From Acanthochlamys bracteata (Eukaryota; Streptophyta; Magnoliopsida; Pandanales; Velloziaceae), in NCBI GenBank assembly GCA_019914995.1, contig CM034127.1, positions 62,001 to 126,000 on the forward strand: a stretch of 64,000 nt of DNA, given 5' to 3'. A program made the position numbers and the translations under genes. Within the stretch, counting starts at the first letter, position 1. Every line of letters starts with the position of its first letter. Of this stretch, positions 36,009 to 47,294 are shown piece by piece. Under the pieces are notes generated by a model that saw only the letters and a list, made by a program, of their open reading frames with translations, did no database searches and was not told where the DNA came from.

Positions 36009-39000
36009 CAATTAAGAGAAAATTTTCTTCTCGAATCTCTTCAGGGAAAAGGAGAAACAAAGTATTATTTCTTTCTTTTCTCATAATATCACTTAACTCC
36101 GAAGTGATCAAAGTATATGGACTCCTCAACTATATATATATATATATATGGATGAGGTCAGGCGACAGAAGCGAAGAGAATCTGAAATCACGAAGTGATT
36201 CAGAGTTGCTCCTACATGCAGATGAGAACTGAATTGAACCACAGAAAAACAATTTAAAGACAGAAGAACAAAGGAGAAGGAAGAACATAAAACCTTCTTC
36301 TTTGGAAGAAATTTTTGTACAGGACAATTACTATTAGGATACAAGGAGAGGATATCATTCTTCAAGTACCAAATTATTATTATTTTTTCCCCAAATTTTC
36401 AATTGTATTTGCAAGAAAATTCAACAAGAAGAAGGAAAAAGAAAATTAAAGGAAATTGAGTTTCTTTCAGTACACTAAAGAGTTTGAAGAGAGCAAGTTT
36501 TCATGTAGTATTATATTATTTTGTCCCCCTTTATTTGATGATGAGAAATTAAGATATGGCATACATGGATGCATAGATGCCGACGACCGGTGGTCCAAGT
36601 TTATGATGAATTATTCCATTGCAATAAGATCAAGATCTTTAATATTATTATAATTTTTTTCTTCTTTCAATATTTCTGTGTTTTCGCCAAGATTGAGTAC
36701 CAAATTAGCAGACGGAGACATCGATCGATGAGCTTCATATATATATATATAACGTTGCTATCATCAATTTTTCAGCAGCAGCATTCTTAGACGCATTGGA
36801 CAGACAGATCACTAACTCGTTATTCATCATATTCGAGTAGCAGTTACTATCAACATATATATTATCAATCAAGGATCTCGTTCCTATTTGACATTTTACG
36901 AGATCTTTCAGCTTTTCTAAGGCATGGCATGCGCGCAAGTTTTTGTTGTTGTTGTTGTCGTCTTGCTTCAAACAAGTACATGTTGTATGCCTGGATGGAT
37001 AGATATGCAAAATCTTGACCTTCTATATATATGACTGGATCTTTCTTATTTTGTAGCTCAGAGAAAAGTTCTCGGCAGCAGAAAGAGACTGGCTTAGTTT
37101 ATCAGAAGTGGGAAAATGATAGATGTAAACGCGTAACAAAGAATACAACGAATGCCTTAGGAGTCGTGCGATTGCAATTACCGAGATATATGCTGAAATT
37201 AGTTATATTCAAAGGATAAGGTAAATGAGATTAGATTTGTATAGGTTTATGTAGCCAGCTAGTTAACTTACTTCTTATTTTTTTATCGAATATTACATAT
37301 ATGTATGTATGTATGTCTTGCTATTTAATATTTAAGACCATAAGTACAGCTGGCTTTTGCTTGTATATCAGACAACCTTCATTATGTGATATAAAAAAAA
37401 AAGCTACTAGTCTTTTCAAATAAAAATAACTAATAAAGGATACACGCACCTCTTCTCAGTAGTATTCTTAGTATATTACAGCGTTTATTTCTTCGAGTGA
37501 CATTCATTGTCGTTTGTGTTGCCGTCACATTCTTTGTTGGGCTGCTGGTAAAGAGTAATGAACGTTGTTTCGTTCCATGGGCTCCAAACATGATCTGCTC
37601 AAATCAATAAGCAGTGAGCCGGATGGGCTGGGTTGGGATTCCAACTGACGATAACTGGGCCTGCGGAGGTTGGTGGCTCTTCTAAAATAATGAGCGCGGG
37701 GATAATTATTTCAGAAAGGGAGGGACACGGAAACCGATTTTGGATTTGTTTCGTTTCATTTTCAAATTATCAACTTCAATCCAGACAGCGGGAAATCCCT
37801 AGCCTAGATCGAAAGTACCTGCCGAGGAGCTTGATAAGCGTGCGATCTCGGAGCGACATCCGCATCGAAGGCACCAACGAATCCCAAAACCATACCGGTT
37901 CTTCTTCTCGGCCGACGAATCAATCCCTTTGTTTCTTTTGCGAAGAGCTTTGTTTAATTTGATTATCTCTTCTGACCAAATGAATGCGCCGTTGTTTGGA
38001 AGCAAGTTAAGCTTACTAGGTTGTCCCTGATGTCGGGTAAGCTCATGATGCATCGATTGTGCTATCTTAGTTAAAAATGTGATTTGTTAGACATTATAAA
38101 GTCACTGTGTAAATTAGTGGTTCATCTTAATACAATAAATTAAATATGCATTTATATTAGAATATTAAAGATCAAGCATAAATTATTCAAGAAGTTGGAA
38201 AGCCAACGGTTAAAAATTTTGTAGCATTTTCTAGAATATGAAAGGTCAAAAAACTTTGGACAATTAACGAGAAGATGAAAGGATAACCGTCTAAAAATTC
38301 AAAATCTTGTTAGTGCATTATATATATATGAATGAGAGGCATTTGCTTAAAAATTATCAAGATCATTCACAACATCAAGTACGAGAAATAGAAGCAAAAC
38401 ATTCTAATAAGAGTTACTATTTAAAGTGTAATATAAGAGTTTGTAATTGGTTTGATTTAGTGATTTCTTTGAGGTTCGTTTGACTTTCCGTGGAATTTTT
38501 TTCGTTTTTCCCCATTTAGTGATTTCAACATGATTGACATACTTAGGGAATCCATTTGAGTCGGGCCCTTTCTGAAAAGCTGTTTGCATGCTTTCCTTCC
38601 TGCCTCTCTTAATATTTCCTCAGGGAGATATGGAATACTGTAGAAAACCACTTTCACCTCTGGTGTTGCATGTAACACTTGTTGTAGATGATTTAGTGTT
38701 GTGGCAAGCTTATACTCAACTGTGGACTGAAGTCTTCATGCTTCTGAAAGGATAAAGGGCTGTATGTAATCTTGTAAATGTTGTTAGGTAATGTGATGAG
38801 TTGATATACAAAATGCAGATCTCTCATCGTGCACGGAAGTTTTCTTTTGGAGAAGGGCTTTCTGATTAAATATGCATACGTTAAAATATGGCCTACTGCC
38901 TCAAGGGTTGACATTTTATGCATTAACATCACCAACTAGAAGGGTTTCAAGGAACTACATCCTACTTGTGACGTTTCCATTTGTCTAGTTTGCGGCTTTT

Positions 39001-40477
39001 CTGACTTCTTCTACTTACGGGATCTGCAAGTTAAGTCATATCCGGTTTATACAAAGCCAAATTTATTTGATGGCTGCTTTATTCAGGTTATCTGAAATGT
39101 TGTAACTGATATAGGCAAAGTTCATTTTGCTGACATTTGCTGTCTTTTCATGTATTTGGCCCTTGTCTTTTTGCAGCTGCAGTATGCTTACCCATCAGGC
39201 ACTACTTCTACACCTTGTGGAAGTGTAGCACGGTCTATGTGACTTACAAAGTTTCCTTGAGTTTTCAGCGGAGGCGTCCTTATTCCCAAGGCAATCAGGG
39301 ATTTAATATCTGGCGTATATCTTCCTGAGGAAGAGGCGGACGCTTTGGTGGTATATGCCGACGCTCTAACTCATTTACCTGGTTGCCCAAGCAATGGTCC
39401 TGGCCCATTTCTGCAATTTGCACCTGACTAACCCATACATTTACCAAGTAAAATAGTCAAATTTGTGACATATATGAGGAAAATGTGTTTGCAGGTACTT
39501 CTGTGACTTCTGCTTGCAAGCAATTTTAAAGAGGTCCACCTATTTTTACTTTTTTGCACAAGCTTCTTTAATGAGGATGCCAATGATGTACATATAAGAG
39601 TTGGGAGTGGTTTAAAGAAGGTTGTGTATGCGCCACTGTATAGCCTAAGTATCATTCAAAGGTTGTAGGGGATAGTATGATATTCGTTCGTTGGCTTATG
39701 GGCGAACTTCCTATACTTCTTTCAGTAGACTGCTGAGACTTCTTATTTGTTTCTTTGCACGGATAGGAAAGTCTTGAATGAAGCCAAGCTAGGAAGAGTT
39801 CCTGATCTTGCTTGAGATCGAACTACTTCACAAGGTTATAGCTCGCTGCCAAAGTGAGATGATGTTTGTCCCAATGGAGGTGAGATGATGTTTATAATTT
39901 TATTATGACTTTCATTAGTAGTGGGTTAGCCATGATATTATTCTACAATGGTTGTGGCATGTCTTGTTACTCCTTAGCGCCTCCAGATATCCTTTCTTGT
40001 TGTTGCTTGTCCATGGTTTCATGCGTTTTACGTTGTACCAGTTAAGACTAATCCTGGGATTAAAATGAGAAACTGCCGTAGGGATTATGTTAAACACGCA
40101 ACAAAATTCTTTCCAAAAAAGAAAAGCTCTGAAAGGAACTTGTTTTTACTTTAGTTTTGTAAGACTGAATATTAAGCATTTTATTGATAGCGAGATTTTG
40201 ACAGTACGTTGTTACTTCACTATATACAATTATTTGTCATTTGTTTCCGTGTTGAATGAATAAAATGATGAACTATACTTGGAGAGGCTCAATGGAATGA
40301 CCTCATTTGAAACGAGAAAGTGTGTCCAACGTTTCCCTCGGTGTACTTTTGAGGAGTTGTGATAAATTATTTGGCTGCTTCTTTGTGGGCAATTCAATCA
40401 GAACCATCATTTTGGCGACCACTTCTTTAGTTAAAATTGCAAACGATTCTTCTGAAGCTGCTCTTTTATGTGTTAAT
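36009..40477. other. Intergenic: CYP707A 3' flank and unassigned DNA
   Basis: CYP707A 3' UTR region with (TA)n at about 36132-36149, then spacer. From about 37.6 kb the base composition becomes more gene-like. One exon-like fragment near 39.2-39.4 kb is listed separately. A further short frame at about 39770-39817 ends KVLNEAKLGRVPDLA and a stop, and could be the end of the same unknown gene. I recognise nothing else. Confidence 0.45.
39179..39430 (+). pseudogene. Exon-like fragment of an unrecognised gene
   Basis: Frame 1 reads QYAYPSGTTSTPCGSVARS up to about 39238. About 30 bases later another frame reads GGVLIPKAIRDLISGVYLPE, then EEADALVVYADALTHLPGCP, to a stop at 39428-39430. Composition and codon use look like real coding sequence. 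The ~30-base gap is too short for a plant intron (although GT...CAG ends are present), so a small insertion or frameshift is more likely. A possible C-terminus lies at ~39770-39817. I do not recognise the family. It could be a decayed gene or part of a gene I could not assemble. Confidence 0.35.
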
Positions 40478-40658
40478 TGTTGGCGTGAGTCAACATATAG
40501 TTTATCTTAGATATCTTTTTTAATTATTTTAGATATTTTTTTTTAGAATTAGATATTTTTTTATTATTCTAAAGTTCTTCTTATTTAGTATTATAATGAG
40601 TCTATATATATGTACTTGTATTGAACTATTAGAATAAGATTGAAAGAGTTTTTCAACA
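40478..40658 (+). repeat. 5' LTR of the Copia element
   Basis: 181 bp, begins TGTTGGCGTGAGTCAAC and ends GAGTTTTTCAACA (TG...CA). TATATATATG near 40603 may be the element's TATA region. Confidence 0.95.
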
Positions 40659-40670
40659 TGGTATCAGAGC
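40659..40670 (+). other. Primer-binding site (initiator Met tRNA)
   Basis: TGGTATCAGAGC immediately after the 5' LTR. It is the standard Copia site complementary to the 3' end of initiator tRNA-Met. Confidence 0.9.
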
Positions 40671-41009
40671 AAAAATTTTAGATCTGTCCGCTGTCGTCGT
40701 GGAGATAACGACTATTACAGCCAGATTTCGATCAGACTATTCGTTGCCATTATGGAGATACGATTACAACGGTTAGAAATTTCGACCAAGATAAATCCGG
40801 CGTTTTAACGGGATTAGATCTTAAAAAAAAAATCATTATCAAATTTATCTGCCGCCGCCGTTGTCGACACTTTCGCCGCTGCCGCTTACTGTCGCAATAG
40901 TCGCTGCCTCCAACAGCCAGATTCGTTGCTCTGCCGAAGCTGTCGCCAGACCGCTCAACTAAAATCTTTACCGCCGATCGTTCTTGATTCAAATTCAGAT
41001 CTGCGCTGA

Positions 41010-44000
41010 ATGGAGACATGTACTTATTGTAGTAAGTTTGGCCACAATAAAGACTCATGTTTCAAATTAATTGGATATCCAGATTGGTGGGAAGAATTGA
41101 GAAAAAAAAAGAAAGCTCTTTAGAGAAGCACAGGTTGGTTCAAATTTTTCAAATTTAGGTAACGAAACATGTGCTTTAAATACCATTTCAGATTGTAATA
41201 AGGATACGAGATGGATTCTACACTCTGGGGCCACGGATCATATGACATTTCATCCGAAAAACTTTCATACCACGACTACTCCAATTAGACATAATGTGAC
41301 ATATACTAATGGAGACACTTATTCAGTGACAGGTGCTGGGATAGTGATGTTGACACTATCTTTGTCTCTACAAGATTGCTTACTTGTTCCTTCTTTATCA
41401 AATAACCTATTGTCTATTGGACAAATCACTAAATAATTGAATTGCATTGTTTTATTGTATCCATATTTTTGTTTATTTCAGGATATCCAGACACATGAGA
41501 TTATTTGGCGTGGTATTAAAAGAGGAGGCATATATTATTTGGATGATATCAGTTCCGGAAGAGTTCATAGCGTTTATGGATCTGATATTGACAAGAAAAA
41601 TAAAGTTTAGCTTTGGCATCGACAACTAGGTCATGTTTCTTTTGCCTATTTACGTCATTTATTGCCTTCTTTATTTTCTGGCCTCAAAGAGTCTGAGTTT
41701 CAGTGTGAAACTTGCATTCTTGCTAAAAGTCACCGAGTGCATTATTTTTCTGTTATGAGTAAACGATCAACTTCGTTTGAATTAGTACATTCAGATGTTT
41801 GGGGACCCTCTCCCGTTATGACACTTACTGGCATTAGGTGGTTTGTGACATTTGTGGATGATTGCATATGTATGACATGGTTATATATTTTGAAAAGTAA
41901 AAGTGATGTAGTAGATATATTTGTGCGGTTTCACAAGATGGTGCAGACTCAGTTTTCTTTTCCTATTCGAATCTTTCGCTCTGATAATGGATGAGAGTAT
42001 GTTAATACCTCTTTGAGTTCTTATCTTCATCAGTATGGTATTATTCATGAAACTTTATGTCCACACACACCACAACAAAATGGAGTGGCTGAAAGAAAAT
42101 ATCGATATATTTTAAAGACCACCCGTGCTTTATTATTTGGAGCTCATGTTCCAAAGCACTATTGGGTAGATGCAGTTCAGTCTGCAGTTTATTTGATTAA
42201 CCGCATGCCTTATAGAGTGGTAAATTTTCGGACACCACTTGAGGTTTTAGCTACATGTGTCACTATACCTTCTGTTCTCTCACTTCCACCTCGAATTTTT
42301 GGATATGTTGCATTAGTACATTTGCAGAAGACTCAGAGGAACAAATTAGATCCATGTGCTTTGAGGTGCGTTTTTCTTAGTTATGGTCCTCAGCAGAAAG
42401 GTTATCGCTGTTATCATCCTCCGACATGTTGTACTTTTGTGACTATAGATGTGACATTTCTAGAGTTAGAAATGTACTTTGTCAGATCGATATCACATTC
42501 AGATCTTCAGGGAGAGATAGAAGCTACGGAAGATCTCAATTGGCTTACCATTAAACTCAGTACACATACTGAGAAAGGTCAGAGACAATGTGTGAGTTAT
42601 GACTCAGGTCTAAAAGAGAATAGAACTACTGAACATGAATTAAAAAAAATAGAAGAGGTAGAAGGAGCTGAAGTTGTGGGAGAAATGCCTTACTCGCATC
42701 CTTTAGTACCTCTTCAAACTACTGACGATATCTTTGAGATAAGCACCGAAACTCAAAATGATGTTGTGGATAAATCTAACATTGTCAACAAGAGTTATCA
42801 GCTGCCATATAGAGAAAATCGTAAAAAACCTCCTGAGAGATATTCACCAGAAGGAAAAGTCTCTAGATATCCTATTGCTAATCATGTATCTTCTCACAGA
42901 CTGTCTTTTGTCATATGTGGTTTTCATTAATCAGGTAACAGCGGTGACTCTTCCTTCTAGCACTAGAGAAGCCTTATCCGATCCTAAATGGACTAAGGCT
43001 ATGAATGAAGAGATGGATGCTCTTCAGAAAAATTTGACTTGAGAGATAATGCCACTACCAGAAGGAAAGAAAACAGTTAGCTGTAAGTGGATGTATACTA
43101 TCAAACACAAAGCAGATAGAACGATAAAGATATATAAGGCAATGTTAGTGGCCAAGAGATATTCACAGACTTATGGAGTAGATTATCAGCTCCAGTTGCA
43201 AAAATTAATACCATCAGAGTATTGCTGTCTCTCGCAGCAAATCTTGATTGGCCCTTGCAGCAGTTTGATGTAAATAATACATTTCTTCATGGTGAATTAG
43301 AAGAAGAAAGGTATATGAAACTTTCGCCTGGTTATGATGTATCGGGAAGAACTGACTATGTCTGCAGGCTAAAAAAGGCTTTATACGGGCTAAAGCAATC
43401 TCCAAGAATATGGTTTGATAAATTTAGTCAAGCCTTAAGCAGATATAGTTACCGACAGAGTAATGCTGATCATATATTATTCTTGGAGAACCAGAATGAT
43501 AAGGTAACTGTTTTGATAATCTATGTTGATGATATAATTGTTACAGATAATGATCATGAAGAAATTCAAAAATTGAAGACATATCTAGCCTCTGAATTCG
43601 AGATGAAAGAACTTGGAGAGTTGAAATATTTTTTGGGCATTGAAGTGGTCAGATCTAAGCAAGGTATTTTTCTATCACAAAGAAAATATATTCTTGACTT
43701 ATTATTTGAGACATGAATGTCGGATTGCAAACCTGCCGACACACCTATCATTGAGAATCATAACTTAGCAGAGCTTCCTAATCAAGTGCCAGTAGCTAAG
43801 GAAAAATATCAACGATTAGTTGGTATGTTGATTTATTTATCACATACTCGCCCTGATATAGCATATGCTGTTAGCGTTATCAGTCAATTTATGCATTCTC
43901 TAAGTGTTGATCATATGAAAGCTGTAAACAGAATTCTGAAATACTTGAAATCTGCACCAGGTAGAGAATTATTATTTAGAAGACATAATCATCTGAATAT

Positions 44001-44425
44001 AGATGGATATACTAATACAGACTGGGCAGGAGATAAGACAGATAGACGCTCTACATCTGGCTATTTTACATTTGTTGGAGATAATCTAGTCACATGGATG
44101 AGTAAGAAATAGAAAGTTGTTGCTCGATCTTCTGCTGAAGCTGAATATAGAGGAATGGCACATGGAGTTTGTGAACTTATATGGCTTCGAATATTATTGA
44201 CAGAGCTTGGTTTTCTTCCAAGGAGTTCGACAACATGATCGCACCAAGTATATTGAGGTGGATCGACATTTCATCAAAGAGAAATTGGATTTAAAGTTAA
44301 TTGAGTTACCTTTTGTGAACTCCGAAGCACAGCTTGCAGACATATTGACAAAGAGTGTCTCGAGTAGAATTTTTTATGACTCACTAAGTAAGTTGAATAT
44401 CGATGATATCTTTGCACCAATTTAA
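41010..44425 (+). pseudogene. Broken Copia gag-pol remnants
   Basis: Only the gag zinc knuckle survives (CX2CX4HX4C, near 41019-41060). The protease motif has His at 41221-41223 where the family has the catalytic Asp. The integrase zinc-binding and core regions run from about 41630 to 42250, with a stop at 41992-41994. Reverse transcriptase spans about 42950-43700, with the YVDD active site still readable near 43522. RNase H lies at about 43840-44220 with its terminal DILTKSV block. Further breaks: frame change near 42905, stop 43040-43042, frame change near 43190, stops 43714-43716 and 44110-44112, and a frame change near 44215. It cannot encode a working polyprotein. Confidence 0.9.
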
Positions 44426-44432
44426 GGGGGAG
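44424..44432 (+). other. Polypurine tract
   Basis: AAGGGGGAG directly before the 3' LTR; primes plus-strand synthesis in this family. Confidence 0.85.
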
Positions 44433-44612
44433 TGTTGGCGTGAGTCAATACATAATTTATCTTAGATATTTTTTCTAATTATTTTAGATATATTTTCTTA
44501 GAATTAGATATTTTTTTATTATTCTAAAACTCTCCTTATTTAATTTATAAGGAGTCTATATATATGTATTTGTATTGAACTATTCGAATAAGATTGATTG
44601 AGTTTTTCAACA
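44433..44612 (+). repeat. 3' LTR of the Copia element
   Basis: 180 bp, starts TGTTGGCGTGAGTCAAT and ends GAGTTTTTCAACA, followed by the TTAAT target duplication. Confidence 0.95.
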
Positions 44613-44828
44613 TTAATTTTGTGGGGTCCCATTTCATTTTCTCCCTTTGTGTTATCTTCTGAAGATGCAGAATTGCAAGTGGAATTATTTTTTTCTTTTT
44701 CATGGCATCTTTTCGTCAGCCGCCAAGCGTGACCCATTGGATGCCTTTCTCTTTCCCTTTGGGCAATCAGTTTTCTTTCATCTTTCAGTTTGATGATCAA
44801 TTAAGTTCCAGTTCGCTCTTCTTCTCTT

Positions 44829-45857
44829 TCATTTCTCTTCGAGATCCCCTCCTCTTTCTGTGAATTCAGGCTCAGTTCTCCCTGGAGGGACTCTTGTTCT
44901 CGCGGTGAACATAAAAACCAGTATGAACCCTATTGTTGCTGCAACCAGCATGGCTGCACCGACGTACATCCCATCCTTGACCACGTAACACCGGCTGTTG
45001 AGCCACCCTCTTCCGTACTTCTGTCCTGCGTTCATGCTTGATCCTGCGCTAAGTATGATCGTCGCCAGCCAAAAGCTTACCCTGTCAAATATATTGGTCC
45101 AATTCATGTTAGCTGCAGTCATAATTCTTATGTGAGAGGCATATATTAGAAACACATTGTAGCATCTGGTGTGACAACCTGTAATTATATTCTGTTAACA
45201 CGAGATCAACTGGGACCATGCAATGTACAAACTTTATGTTTTTTGTTTTCTTTTAGTGCATGCACAGAAAGATAAGGTTTTTAGTTTTACTGCCGTTCTG
45301 ACATGCTTCATCATAATTCAAGTTGTTTGAAAAATGTTATCATCATATAGAAACCGGAAAGGAAGAAGAGCATGATAAGGTGAGTGTGAGTGCCTACCAT
45401 GAGATTACAAGGAGAAAGATCCCCAGCCCTTTCTTTCTCCTTCCTGATTCGTTTGCTCCTTTTCTTGCACAGAGTTTGGTGCCGGCAACGGAGGTTCCAG
45501 TGATGAGTGCTAGGAAGAGGCAGACAGCAGCAGCTATGCCCAAACCAAAGGCTCCGCTCCTTGGCAGAGAACACAGGTTCCCGTCCAACTTCATGTCACT
45601 AGCCTATAGCAGTAAATCGTGAAAATTTCCATCAATATTTGACGAGTACTTGGATGGAATGAAATGAAGACAATTTTCCTATATATAGAGATAGAAATGA
45701 CAGAATTATTAACTTTTATAACGGGGAATGCCACCTTAAGTTTGTTGGATTCAGCTGCTATGCAGCATGAGAATGAAACCAATCCGAGCATCACTACGGT
45801 CAGAGAAACAATCAGTAACCCTCTGCTTTCTTCTCCTCCGACAAGGGTGTCCGCCAT
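44829..45857 (-). CDS. DUF1218 four-span membrane protein (MWL/VCC-like)
   Basis: Exons on the minus strand: 45857-45735, 45603-45398 and 45081-44829; phases give 193 aa. Four hydrophobic segments are visible: GLLIVSLTVVMLGLVSFSCC near the start, FGLGIAAAVCLFLALITGTS, VSFWLATIILSAGSSMN, and MYVGAAMLVAATIGFILVFMF. A Cys-containing loop (CSLPRSG) and the segment NAGQKYGRGWLNSRCYVVKDG follow the DUF1218 pattern. Arabidopsis relatives (MODIFYING WALL LIGNIN, VASCULATURE COMPLEXITY AND CONNECTIVITY, DESIGUAL) affect lignin, venation or leaf symmetry. I cannot say which clade this belongs to. The C-terminal tail is charged and Pro/Arg-rich. The gene lies ~220 bp past the Copia element. Confidence 0.85.
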
Positions 45858-47294
45858 AAGGATCGATATAGTTGATAAATCTGAAAAACACTAGAATCTG
45901 TTATCGTTGCAGATGACTTGAGAAATAAGAAAAGGTCGACGGCGGGTAAAGAAGGTAATTAAAGGGAGATTCTATGTTTGCTTGAGAGTTGAGAGAGATG
46001 TTCGTAGGTTTCTTGCTTGAAGAGTATAGAAGAGGAGAAGCAGGGGGAGAGAGAGGGGATGTTTCATTTAAGAATCATCATCTACTGGGGGAAGTCAGAA
46101 TTTGGAAGTGTTGTTTGCGGACTTTGAACAATACCATCCGTCGTGCCTATTGCTACTGCTTGGCTTTTTTTTCTATCTTCAGTTATTGAATAGATGGCTT
46201 TGTTCTGGTCAACGTAATTTAATGTTTTATAATTAATAATTTTCAAGAAATTCTCTAACTCAGGATTTTGTGTTAAACTATTTCTTGAATCATGACTGAA
46301 CCTAACTTAACGGGTTTCTGAAAACTTATAATTATGGTCAAAACCCCGAACCGATATATTTATTTAACAAAAGAAATAGGTTGATTATGATTTCTCGAAG
46401 GGAATTAGTGGTTCATGCGGAAAGAAGAAGAGACGAACTCAAATATAAGCTCCAAATAGTTCTGAAATAATAAGTAGCGAATCAAATTGAATTATTATCA
46501 AGTTGAGGAAAGATAAGTGGATAATATTTCAACATACTTTTCCTTTCGCTTTAAGTAGTAGTAATAATCAACATATAACGTAGTCGTCATGCGGCCCTAC
46601 CTGGTGATGAAACGATGATCTCCACCAAGCCCAACCAATGTTTAAGAATTTTGGTTCCAGTCTTCTAAAACCGGTCAATTTGGACAAACTAACCGAAGAA
46701 TATCATCATTACTAGTTGTGGTTTCTGAGTTGCCTCTCACTGACCTGGTTTTCGTTGCTAGCTGACGTCTAGAGGACAAATAAAATGTAGAGGAATTTTG
46801 ACGGATACCTTATACATGTTGCTAGCTGAAGTCTTGCTTTTGAAGCTCCCGGAAAAACTTCATTCTGAGTCAAACGAGCTAATAGGGACGCGGGCAACGC
46901 GACTAATCCAACTCTGCAGGGTTCTCCTCCCTGCACTTGGAATAAAAACAAGAATGACGATTATTACATACCACAAAACACATAGATCAAACCAAAGCAG
47001 GACTTCATTGCCATAATAAATACTTCATTTTTATTTTTTTGGAAGCACTTGATAGTTTTTTAAATCACTTTCAAAGTTAGGGGAAACCAGATGCTTTAAA
47101 ATTAATTCATAACCGACAACAGTTGTTTTGTTCCCAAGTGACGTCTCGGCACATTGTCAGTAGGTCCATTTCGGACTACCTACAAAAACATAGATCTGTG
47201 CAAGATCTGGTGCCAGGGTGTAAGTACAAGATTTGTAGATGTACTACAACGAGTTACAAAATGTTAGACTGCTTTTCACAAAATACATGCCATC
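45858..47294. other. Intergenic between DUF1218 and SHH2 genes
   Basis: 5' flank of the DUF1218 gene and 3' flank of SHH2. Short open frames of 60-72 codons show no family features. I see no repeat or RNA gene. Confidence 0.55.

Larger units (their letters stand above)
40478..44612 (+). mobile_element. Ty1/copia LTR retrotransposon, decayed
   Basis: Complete outline: 5' LTR 40478-40658, primer-binding site, internal remnants of gag-pol, polypurine tract, and 3' LTR 44433-44612. The target-site duplication is TTAAT on both sides (40473-40477 and 44613-44617). The domain order protease, integrase, reverse transcriptase, RNase H identifies Copia. The two LTRs differ at roughly one base in ten, so the insertion is old. 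Length 4135 bp, shorter than typical because most of gag is missing. Confidence 0.95.

Noticed and set aside
37633-38053. 109-codon frame at 37633 and opposing minus frame
   Set aside because: More gene-like composition but no recognisable motif and no supporting splice structure; could be a leader exon, not annotated as coding.
46769-47016. Frames of 60-72 codons on both strands between DUF1218 and SHH2
   Set aside because: Overlapping frames on opposite strands with no motif; probably random.
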